Shown here one piece after another: positions 1 to 5,611 of a stretch of 9,946 bases of DNA. The translations under genes and the position numbers were made by a program. The DNA is taken from contig JBDTRO010000186.1 of the NCBI GenBank assembly GCA_039931635.1, positions 1-9,946 on the forward strand, given 5' to 3'. The DNA is from RBG-16-66-20 sp039931635. Lineage in GTDB: Bacteria; Pseudomonadota; Gammaproteobacteria; Burkholderiales; SG8-39. The notes under the pieces were generated by a model. It did no database searches, was not told the DNA's origin, and was given only the letters and a program-made list of their open reading frames with translations. Position 1 is the stretch's first letter; each line of letters starts with the position of its first letter.

Positions 1-199
1 CGGCTTTTCGGCTTACGGGGACGTATTCAGGCACCGGTTTTCGGCGCTCAGACCTGAAATCCACCCCGGCGCGCTCGCGGTCGCGCGCCTCGCCGCGCCG
101 CGATTCGCCGCGGGCGAAGGCGTGGACGCCGCGCTCGCTCTGCCGTTTTATGTGAGGGACAAAGTGGCGCTGACCATTGCAGAGAGGAATTCGCGATGA
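1..199 (+). CDS. tsaB: TsaB, tRNA t6A biosynthesis protein (3' end only)
   Basis: This is the C-terminal 65 residues of an ORF that enters from the left edge; the reading frame starts at base 2 and the stop is TGA at 197-199. The ending, with LPFYVRDKVALTIAER just before the stop, matches the typical TsaB tail (Y-x-R-x-K-V-A). TsaB is a catalytically inactive Kae1-like protein that partners TsaD and TsaE in making N6-threonylcarbamoyladenosine at position 37 of ANN-decoding tRNAs in the cytoplasm. The stop overlaps the rimI start (ATGA at 196-199). A tsaB-rimI pair is a common proteobacterial arrangement, which supports the call. The N-terminal ASKHA-fold part lies outside the window, so only the tail can be judged. 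Confidence 0.85.
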   Translation, partial: GFSAYGDVFRHRFSALRPEIHPGALAVARLAAPRFAAGEGVDAALALPFYVRDKVALTIAERNSR

Positions 200-657
200 G
201 CGCGGTACTCAAGGACGCGCCGCGGCTGGTGCCGATGCGGGAGGGCGACCTCGCGGAGGTGATTGCGATCGAGAGCGCGCTCTATACGCATCCCTGGACG
301 CGCGGCAATTTCGGCGATTCGCTGCACGCGGCCTACCAGTGCTGGACCTGGCGCCTGGGCAACGAGTTGTTCGGCTATTTCATCCTGCTGGTGGCCGCTG
401 GCGAAGGCCATCTGCTGAATCTTTCGGTGGCCGCCGCCCGCCAGCGCAGTGGGCACGGCAGCGCGCTCCTGAAGGAGGCGATGGGCCTCGCGCGTAACCG
501 CGGCGCGCTGCACCTGTTCCTCGAAGTGCGCCCGAGCAACCTGGCCGCGAAAGCGCTCTACGACCGCTTCGGTTTCCGCCAGGTCGCGATGCGACGCGGC
601 TACTACCCCGCGCATGGCGGGCGCGAAGACGCTCTGGTCCTGACGCTCGCGCTGTGA
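196..657 (+). CDS. rimI: RimI, ribosomal protein S18-alanine N-acetyltransferase
   Basis: A 153-residue GNAT-fold acetyltransferase, close to the 148 residues of E. coli RimI. It transfers acetyl from acetyl-CoA to the N-terminal alanine of ribosomal protein S18. The acetyl-CoA pyrophosphate-binding loop R/Q-x-x-G-x-G/A appears as RQRSGHGSA at residues 82-90. It is followed by the RimI signature LEVRPSNLAAKALYDRFGF (about 109-127), with a catalytic-type Glu110 and Tyr122, and by RRGYYP-x4-GREDALV (133-148). The ATG at 196 overlaps the tsaB stop, and GAGAGG at 182-187 is a well-placed ribosome-binding site. The stop at 655-657 overlaps the GTG start of the next gene, so tsaB, rimI and the glycosylase gene are probably co-transcribed and translationally coupled. 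The family call is firm; the exact protein substrate is taken from E. coli RimI. Confidence 0.93.
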   Translation: MSAVLKDAPRLVPMREGDLAEVIAIESALYTHPWTRGNFGDSLHAAYQCWTWRLGNELFGYFILLVAAGEGHLLNLSVAAARQRSGHGSALLKEAMGLARNRGALHLFLEVRPSNLAAKALYDRFGFRQVAMRRGYYPAHGGREDALVLTLAL

Positions 658-1346
658 GCCGGCGCGGGGAAATTCTGCACGAGATGGGCCTGGGCCCGGT
701 CTGGCGGCTGCGCGCCGCACAGACGCCGGATGTTTCCGTCCCTGACGCAATTAATCCGGAAAATGAAATCCAGGGCATGGACTGGGTGCAGCTCAAGGCG
801 AAAGTCGCCGGCTGCACCGATTGCACGCTGCGTGCCGGATGCAGCCAGACGGTGTTCGGCGTCGGCGGCGAGAAAGCGCAGTGGATGCTGGTGGGCGAGG
901 CGCCGGGGTTGGAGGAGGACCGGGTCGGCGAACCCTTCGTCGGCCAGGCCGGCAAGCTGCTCGACAACATGCTGGCGGCGATTTCCCTGGCCCGTGGCGA
1001 GAACGTCTACATCGCCAACGTGCTGAAGTGCAGGCCGCCGGGCAACCGCAATCCCGAGCCTGGCGAGGTGGCGAAGTGCTCGCCGCATCTGCTGCGCCAG
1101 ATCGCGCTGATCCAGCCGAAGCTGATCCTGGCGATGGGGAGGTTTGCCGCGCAAACGCTGCTCGGCACCGATGCCACGATCGCGAGCTTGCGCGGCAAGG
1201 TCCACCAGTACGCCGGCGTGCCGCTGGTCGTCACCTACCACCCGGCCTACCTGCTGCGCAACCTGCCGGACAAATCCAAGGCCTGGGCAGACCTGCTGTT
1301 CGCGCGAAAGACGATTGAAAATCGGGGTCAGAGCCCGATTTCCTGA
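654..1346 (+). CDS. Family 4 (4Fe-4S) uracil-DNA glycosylase
   Basis: A 230-residue protein that would remove uracil from DNA to start base excision repair. Motif A, GEAPG-x-EED, is at residues 81-89, GEPFVGQAG at 92-100 and the HPAYLLR motif at 196-202. Four cysteines in the family-4 pattern (C54-x2-C57 and C126-x15-C142) should bind an iron-sulfur cluster. The GTG start at 654 overlaps the rimI stop. It keeps the N-terminal segment SRRGEILHEMGLGPVWRLR, a short region I recall ahead of the core in proteobacterial members; an internal ATG at 777 would drop this segment but keep all cysteines. The last nine or so residues (ENRGQSPIS) are encoded by the left arm of a palindromic repeat element at 1317-1386, and the stop falls in that element's linker. 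The ancestral C terminus was therefore probably shorter or different. Older databases call this family phage SPO1 DNA polymerase-related. Confidence 0.92.
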   Translation: MSRRGEILHEMGLGPVWRLRAAQTPDVSVPDAINPENEIQGMDWVQLKAKVAGCTDCTLRAGCSQTVFGVGGEKAQWMLVGEAPGLEEDRVGEPFVGQAGKLLDNMLAAISLARGENVYIANVLKCRPPGNRNPEPGEVAKCSPHLLRQIALIQPKLILAMGRFAAQTLLGTDATIASLRGKVHQYAGVPLVVTYHPAYLLRNLPDKSKAWADLLFARKTIENRGQSPIS

Positions 1347-1386
1347 AGAGCCGCGTTGCGGAAATCGGGCTCTGACCCCGATTTTC
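1317..1386. repeat. REP-like palindrome doublet; perfect 27-bp inverted repeat
   Basis: Bases 1317-1343 and 1360-1386 are perfect reverse complements (27 bp) separated by a 16-base linker. Each arm is itself a hairpin: AAATCGGG, a 7-base head (GTCAGAG on the left, CTCTGAC on the right), then CCCGATTT. The element is thus two oriented small palindromes placed head to head, the layout of a REP/BIME unit. From memory, closely similar sequences recur in many betaproteobacterial genomes; no copy number can be seen here. It contributes the final codons of the upstream glycosylase gene and ends at the last base of the convergent lplT stop codon. Confidence 0.85.
1317..1386. terminator. Probable bidirectional terminator between convergent genes
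   Basis: The only sequence between the convergent glycosylase gene and lplT is this 27-bp perfect stem. It begins with GAAAATCGGGG and ends with CCCCGATTTTC, so on either strand a GC-rich stem is followed by four U residues, with the matching A run on the other side. The U run is short and partly inside the stem, so intrinsic termination is likely but not certain. The same bases are also listed as a repeat because the structure looks like a dispersed element recruited to this place. Confidence 0.55.
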
Positions 1387-2669
1387 TAGTGGTGGCCGCT
1401 TTCGGTGCGGGCGAAAGCGAGCAACTTGTCGATCTCCTGCGCGTGCTGGATGCGGTTGTAGCGATACCAGACCAGCACCATGGTCATGGTGCCAGCGACG
1501 AACAGGCCGAATAGCGCGATCACCCAGTAGATCGACAGGCCGGACGCGAGCAGGATCGAATACAGCGCGATCATCATCAGGATCGAGGCGTTCTCGTTGA
1601 AGTTCTGCACTGCGATGGAGCGGCCGGCGCCAACAAGGTGGTGGCCGCGGTGCTGCAGCAGCGCGTTCATCGGCACGACGAAGAACCCGGCCAGGCCGCC
1701 GATCAGCACGATCAGCGGCACCGCCAGCCAGACGTCCCGCACCACGTCCATCAGGATGACGATCAGGCCCATCGCGATGCCCAGCGGAATTACTTTCACC
1801 GCGTGATCGAGGCGCACGCGCATCGAGGCGAGCACCGCGCCCAGTGCGATGCCCAATGCGCATACTCCCTGCAGGATCGACGCCTGCGACAGGTTGTAGC
1901 CCAGCGCGGCGCTCGACCAGTCGATGACGATGAACTGCAGCGTGGCCCCGGCGCCCCAGAACAGCGTCGTCACCGCAAGCGAGATCTGGCCAAGCTTGTC
2001 GCGCCAGAGGCTGTCGACGCAGCGCGCGAAATCGCGCAGGGTTTCCAGCGGGTGGGGGGGCAGCGGTTTCATCGGCACGCCGGTGCGGGGTATGTACAGG
2101 TTGAACATTGCGGCGATGGCATAGACCACGATGATCAGCGCGATTGCGGCCTCGGGTGGCGTGTCGATCCCGGTGTCGATATAGGGCAGGTCGAACCCGA
2201 GCAGCACGTCGGCGACGCCGGTGCGGATCAAGGTGCCGCCGAGCACCACGCCAAGGATGATGGACGTTACCGTCAGTCCTTCGATCCAGCCGTTGGCCAT
2301 CACCAGTTTCGAATGCGGCAGGTACTCGGTGAGAATCCCGTACTTGGCCGGCGAGTAGGTCGCCGCACCGAGCCCGACCAGTGCGTACGACAGAAGGGGG
2401 TTGACGCCGAACAGCATCAGGGCGCAGCCGGCGATCTTGATGGTGTTCGCGATGAACATCACCGTGCCCTTGGGCAACCGGTCGGCGAACACGCCGACAT
2501 AGGGTGCCAGCAGGACGTAGGAAACAACGAAGAAGAATTTCAGGTACGGCGTCAGCCACGCGGGGGAGTCGGCCTGCGCCAGCAACGCGATCGCCGCGAC
2601 CAGCAGCGCATTGTCGGCGAGCGACGAGAAGAACTGCGCCGCCATGATGGTGTAGAAGCCGCTGCCCAT
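1386..2669 (-). CDS. lplT: LplT, lysophospholipid transporter (MFS)
   Basis: A 427-residue, very hydrophobic major facilitator superfamily protein with about 12 predicted membrane segments (E. coli LplT has 397 residues). LplT moves lysophospholipids such as lyso-PE across the inner membrane for re-acylation by Aas. Recognisable features are the N terminus GFYTIMAAQFFSSLADNALL (residues 4-23, with D19-N20), the loop FADRLPKG (62-68) and GAATYSPAKYGIL (101-113), all close to E. coli LplT. I chose ATG at 2669 because family members begin just before this first helix. The frame stays open to a GTG at 2717, but that would add a basic tail read through a repeat array and through the apparent promoter. 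No aas gene adjoins it, so the acyltransferase must lie elsewhere. It is divergent from alr and converges on the glycosylase gene, with the stop codon touching the palindromic element. Confidence 0.9.
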   Translation of the reverse strand: MGSGFYTIMAAQFFSSLADNALLVAAIALLAQADSPAWLTPYLKFFFVVSYVLLAPYVGVFADRLPKGTVMFIANTIKIAGCALMLFGVNPLLSYALVGLGAATYSPAKYGILTEYLPHSKLVMANGWIEGLTVTSIILGVVLGGTLIRTGVADVLLGFDLPYIDTGIDTPPEAAIALIIVVYAIAAMFNLYIPRTGVPMKPLPPHPLETLRDFARCVDSLWRDKLGQISLAVTTLFWGAGATLQFIVIDWSSAALGYNLSQASILQGVCALGIALGAVLASMRVRLDHAVKVIPLGIAMGLIVILMDVVRDVWLAVPLIVLIGGLAGFFVVPMNALLQHRGHHLVGAGRSIAVQNFNENASILMMIALYSILLASGLSIYWVIALFGLFVAGTMTMVLVWYRYNRIQHAQEIDKLLAFARTESGHH

Positions 2670-2679
2670 GTGGGGCAGT

Positions 2680-2688
2680 TTTATAGCA
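2680..2688 (-). promoter_or_regulatory. Probable extended -10 promoter for lplT
   Basis: On the minus strand the bases TGCTATAAA (2688 down to 2680) form an extended -10 element (TGn followed by TATAAA, five of six matches to consensus). No -35 match lies at the usual distance, which is acceptable for extended -10 promoters. Only 10 bases separate the -10 from the lplT ATG at 2669, so the predicted transcript has a leader of about four bases and no Shine-Dalgarno sequence. This is a prediction from sequence only. Confidence 0.5.
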
Positions 2689-2693
2689 CGCCG

Positions 2694-2780
2694 CGCCGCG
2701 CCGTGCGCGGGCCCCACCGCGCCGGGCGCGGTCCTTCACCGCGCCGGGCGCGGTCCTTCACCGCGCCGGGCGCGGTCCTT
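2694..2780. repeat. Tandem array of a 22-bp palindromic unit (three perfect copies plus one degenerate)
   Basis: Three identical 22-bp units occupy 2715-2736, 2737-2758 and 2759-2780. Each contains the palindrome ACCGCGCCGGGCGCGGT (8-bp arms around one central G) followed by a CCTTCA-like spacer. A degenerate fourth copy lies at 2694-2714, matching about 17 of 21 positions. The array fills most of the 149-bp divergent region between lplT and alr. The 22-bp period is about two helical turns, so every unit faces the same side of the DNA. It could be an operator array, a set of transcription-blocking hairpins or a simple replication-slippage repeat; the sequence does not decide between these. 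Confidence 0.9.
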
Positions 2781-2782
2781 GG

Positions 2783-2811
2783 ATGACCTTTGTCCTTCTG
2801 GCAGGTATCCT
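2783..2811 (+). promoter_or_regulatory. Possible alr promoter (leaderless)
   Basis: ATGACC at 2783-2788 (four of six matches to TTGACA) and TATCCT at 2806-2811 (four of six to TATAAT) are separated by the ideal 17 bp. The predicted transcription start falls at about 2818, right before the alr ATG at 2819, so the mRNA would be leaderless. The match is modest. The -35 lies directly after the last 22-bp repeat, so a factor bound to the array could affect it. Confidence 0.35.
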
Positions 2812-2818
2812 GAACCTC

Positions 2819-3889
2819 ATGCCCAGACCGATTCGCGCAACCATGAGCGCCGCGGCGCTCGCGCACAACCTTTCGATTGCGCGCGAACATGCCGGCGCAT
2901 CGAAGATCTGGGCGGTGGTGAAGGCGAATGCCTACGGGCACGGCGTGCTGCGCGCCGCCCAGGCATTGCGGGACGCCGATGGATTCGCGCTGTTGGATTT
3001 CGTCGACGCGCTGCGGCTGCGCAACGCCGGCATCGACAAGCCGATCCTGATGCTGGAGGGCTTCTTCAAGCCCGAGGACATCGCGCTGCTGCTGCGTCAC
3101 CGGTTGACGCCCGTAATCCACAACATCGAACAGATTGAAATGCTGGAAAAGGCCGGCATCGAGGGGCAGCTGGACGTCTACCTCAAGGTGAACAGCGGCA
3201 TGAACCGCCTCGGGTTCGCAGTGGACAACGTGCGCGTCGCCTGGAATGCGCTCGAAGGCAATGCCGGCATCGCCTCGGTCACGCTGATGACGCATTTCGC
3301 GGATGCCGACGGCGACAACGGCATCGCGGCCCAGCTGCAGTGGTTCAACGAATTGACGCAGCCTTTCGAGGCGCCGCGCTCGCTCGCCAACTCCGCCGCG
3401 CTGCTGCGGTTCCCGGAGGAGACGCGCGCCGACTGGGTGCGCCCCGGGATCATGCTTTACGGCTGCTCGCCGTTCACTTTCAAGACCGCAGCGGACATCG
3501 GATTGCAGCCCGTGATGACGCTGGCCGCCGAAATTGTAGGCGTGCAGCATTTGCAGGCCGGGGAGCGGGTCGGCTACGGCATGACCTACCAAGCCGCGCA
3601 GGAGATGACCATCGGCGTGGTCGCCTGCGGCTACGCCGACGGCTACCCGCGCCACGCGCCCTCGGGCACGCCGGTGCTGGTGGCCGGCCTGCGTACCGGG
3701 ACTGTGGGCCGGGTCTCCATGGACATGATGTGCGTCGATATCAGCGATATCCCCGAGGCCTATGTGGGCACGGCCGTGACGCTGTGGGGCGAAGGCCTGT
3801 CCTGCGATGAGGTTGCGCAGGCGGCGGGAACCGTGAGCTACGAACTGCTGTGCGCGCTCGCGCCGCGCGTGCCGGTGATCGAGATTTGA
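2819..3889 (+). CDS. alr: Alanine racemase (PLP-dependent)
   Basis: A 356-residue fold-type III PLP enzyme (E. coli Alr 359, DadX 356) that interconverts L- and D-alanine to supply D-Ala for peptidoglycan. Lys35 in VVKANAYGHG is the PLP-anchoring lysine. YLKVNSGMNRLG (121-132) carries Lys123, at the position often carbamylated in the family. VRPGIMLYG (207-215) and the second catalytic base Tyr253 in ERVGYGMTY are present, as are GYADGYPR (271-278) and VGRVSMDMM (296-304). I prefer ATG 2819 because family members start with PRPIRAT-like residues immediately before the barrel. An in-frame ATG at 2783 would add 12 residues (MTFVLLAGILNL), also without a ribosome-binding site. The stop overlaps the radA TTG start, giving an alr-radA operon. 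Biosynthetic Alr and catabolic DadX cannot be told apart by sequence alone, but no dadA is adjacent. Confidence 0.93.
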   Translation: MPRPIRATMSAAALAHNLSIAREHAGASKIWAVVKANAYGHGVLRAAQALRDADGFALLDFVDALRLRNAGIDKPILMLEGFFKPEDIALLLRHRLTPVIHNIEQIEMLEKAGIEGQLDVYLKVNSGMNRLGFAVDNVRVAWNALEGNAGIASVTLMTHFADADGDNGIAAQLQWFNELTQPFEAPRSLANSAALLRFPEETRADWVRPGIMLYGCSPFTFKTAADIGLQPVMTLAAEIVGVQHLQAGERVGYGMTYQAAQEMTIGVVACGYADGYPRHAPSGTPVLVAGLRTGTVGRVSMDMMCVDISDIPEAYVGTAVTLWGEGLSCDEVAQAAGTVSYELLCALAPRVPVIEI

Positions 3890-5238
3890 AAAAGCCCAAA
3901 TCCGCCTACGTTTGTTCCGACTGCGGCGCAACCGCGCTGCAGTGGTTCGGCGCCTGTCCGTCCTGCGGCGCGGCTGGAACGTTGGTCGAAACAACAGCCG
4001 AACGCGGCTCCGTGAAGCGCCTCGCGGGCGCGGCGCCGGGCGCGGTATCGCTTCACGACGTCGAAACGCGCGAACTCGAGCGCCTGTCCACCGGGATCGG
4101 TGAACTCGACCGCGTTCTGGGCGGCGGGCTGGTGGCAGGGCAGGTGGTGCTGATCGGCGGCGATCCGGGCATCGGCAAGTCGACCCTGCTGCTGCAGGCG
4201 CTCGCAGCGCTCGGTTCGGTGCACCAGGTTTTGTACATATCGGGCGAGGAATCGGCCGAACAGGTGGCGATGCGGGCGCGGCGCCTGGCGCTGGACGCAA
4301 GCGCGGTGCACCTCATCGCCGAGATCCAGCTCGAGCGGATCGTGGCCGCGCTGCAGGCGCAGCGGCCGGAAGTGGCGGTGGTGGACTCGATCCAGACGCT
4401 GTGGTCCGAAGCGCTGGAATCGGCGCCCGGCGCAGTGGCGCAGCTGCGCGAATGCACGGCGCAGCTGGCCCGGTACGCCAAGAAGAGCGGTACCGCGCTC
4501 TTCATCATCGGCCATGTCACCAAGGAAGGCGCCATCGCCGGTCCGCGCGTGCTGGAACATATCGTGGACACGGTGCTTTACTTCGAAGGCGACACGCATT
4601 CCAGCTTCCGCCTGGTGCGCGCGGTGAAGAACCGCTTTGGCGCGGTGAACGAGCTGGGCGTCTTCGCCATGACCGACAAGGGCCTGCGCGCGGTCAGCAA
4701 TCCATCGGCGCTGTTTCTTTCCAATCACGGCAAGAACGTGCCGGGCTCCTGCGTGCTCGCGACGCTGGAGGGTACGCGTCCGCTGCTGGTGGAGATCCAG
4801 GCGCTGGTGGACAGCGCGCATACGCCCAATCCCCGCCGGTTGTCGGTTGGCCTGGAGCAGAACCGCCTCGCCATGCTGCTCGCGGTGCTGAACCGTCATG
4901 CCGGCATCGCCACTTTCGAGCAGGATGTATTCGTCAACGCGGTGGGCGGTGTGCGCATCGGCGAGCCTTCGGCAGACCTTGCGGTGACGCTCGCCGTCGT
5001 TTCCTCGCTGACGGATCGTCCGATCCCGGGCAAGGTGGTGGTGTTCGGTGAAGTCGGACTCGCGGGAGAAGTACGGCCCGCGCCGCGCGGCCAGGAACGC
5101 CTCAAGGAAGCCGCCAAGCTCGGCTTCGAAAAAGCGATCGTGCCCAAAGCAAATCTGCCGAAAGCGAAAATCGCCGGAATCGAAGTAATCACCGTCGAAC
5201 GTGTGGATCAGGCGGTCCAGGTACTGCGGAATCTCTGA
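3886..5238 (+). CDS. radA: RadA (Sms), DNA recombination/repair ATPase
   Basis: A 450-residue protein (E. coli RadA 460) that acts as a hexameric DNA motor promoting branch migration of recombination intermediates. A zinc finger, C10-x2-C13 and C24-x2-C27, opens the protein. The RecA-like core has Walker A GDPGIGKST (92-100), Walker B VAVVDSIQT (163-171) and the RadA-specific KNRFG (248-252). A Lon-protease-like C-terminal domain runs from about 290 to the end and is non-proteolytic in the family. I chose TTG 3886, overlapping the alr TGA at 3887-3889, because it places the first zinc-finger cysteine at residue 10 as in other RadA proteins. The other in-frame option, GTG 3850, adds 12 Arg/Ala-rich residues inside the alr coding region. 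No strong ribosome-binding site is present, so translation is probably coupled to alr. The gene ends one base before the convergent aspartic protease gene. Confidence 0.94.
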   Translation: MKKPKSAYVCSDCGATALQWFGACPSCGAAGTLVETTAERGSVKRLAGAAPGAVSLHDVETRELERLSTGIGELDRVLGGGLVAGQVVLIGGDPGIGKSTLLLQALAALGSVHQVLYISGEESAEQVAMRARRLALDASAVHLIAEIQLERIVAALQAQRPEVAVVDSIQTLWSEALESAPGAVAQLRECTAQLARYAKKSGTALFIIGHVTKEGAIAGPRVLEHIVDTVLYFEGDTHSSFRLVRAVKNRFGAVNELGVFAMTDKGLRAVSNPSALFLSNHGKNVPGSCVLATLEGTRPLLVEIQALVDSAHTPNPRRLSVGLEQNRLAMLLAVLNRHAGIATFEQDVFVNAVGGVRIGEPSADLAVTLAVVSSLTDRPIPGKVVVFGEVGLAGEVRPAPRGQERLKEAAKLGFEKAIVPKANLPKAKIAGIEVITVERVDQAVQVLRNL

Positions 5239-5239
5239 G

Positions 5240-5611
5240 CTATTTCGCGATCGTTGTCGCGATGTTTGGACTGGTCGGGTTGACGTCCAGCGTACGTGTT
5301 CTGGGAATGACAACCAGGTCCATGTCTTCCATCGGGATTGCGCCGACCAGCACTTGGTCGCCCATCACGAGTGCGCCGGTGAACCCGACTCTGCTTTTAA
5401 AACGGATTTCGATTGGTCCGACGTACGGAACGCTTTTCTCCGAACCGTCGGCCAGAGTGACCACCTTTTCGTCGATCACTTCAAGCCTGAGTCTTGCGCG
5501 TACTCGCTCCGGAATGCAGAGGTGGACTGCGCCCGAATCGGCGAGGGCATCGACTTTCACTGCCGCCAGGCGCGGCAGGCACGGATTCATGAAATTGAAT
5601 TTCTCTGCCAT
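5240..5611 (-). CDS. Small retropepsin-like (clan AA) aspartic protease
   Basis: A 123-residue soluble protein with a retroviral-type aspartyl protease core. The active-site motif D-S-G is at residues 25-27 in VDALADSGAVHLCIP, and the second conserved element, a hydrophobic-hydrophobic-Gly run, is at VLVGAIPMEDMDLVV (87-101). At this length it supplies one active-site Asp and should work as a homodimer. The closing DVNPTSPNIATTIAK is typical of a bacterial family annotated as clan AA aspartic protease, whose substrate is unknown to me. There is no signal peptide or membrane segment. ATG 5611 directly follows the TGA of the upstream gene, and that gene's end supplies GAGGAA as ribosome-binding site. 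GC content is about 53-55% in the two stretches I counted (5281-5340 and 5401-5460), compared with about 65-70% in the flanks, which suggests later acquisition. Confidence 0.82.
   Translation of the reverse strand: MAEKFNFMNPCLPRLAAVKVDALADSGAVHLCIPERVRARLRLEVIDEKVVTLADGSEKSVPYVGPIEIRFKSRVGFTGALVMGDQVLVGAIPMEDMDLVVIPRTRTLDVNPTSPNIATTIAK

Noticed and set aside
2670..2739. Longer frames upstream of lplT that read through the repeat array
   Set aside because: They encode low-complexity Arg/Ala-rich peptide, would start upstream of the likely promoter, and homologues begin at GFYTIMAAQFF.
2783..2818. Upstream ATG 2783 as the alr start
   Set aside because: It adds a hydrophobic 12-residue tail not found in the family and has no ribosome-binding site; ATG 2819 fits the usual N terminus.
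4033..4046. A 14-base match to the core of the 22-bp repeat inside radA
   Set aside because: It lacks the outer palindrome bases, lies in coding sequence for GAAPGAV and is easily expected by chance in GC-rich DNA.
2681..4300. Long minus-strand open frames opposite alr and radA, and similar frames opposite tig
   Set aside because: They are His/Arg/Ala/Gly-rich antisense shadows of well-supported genes, typical of high-GC DNA, with no domain features.
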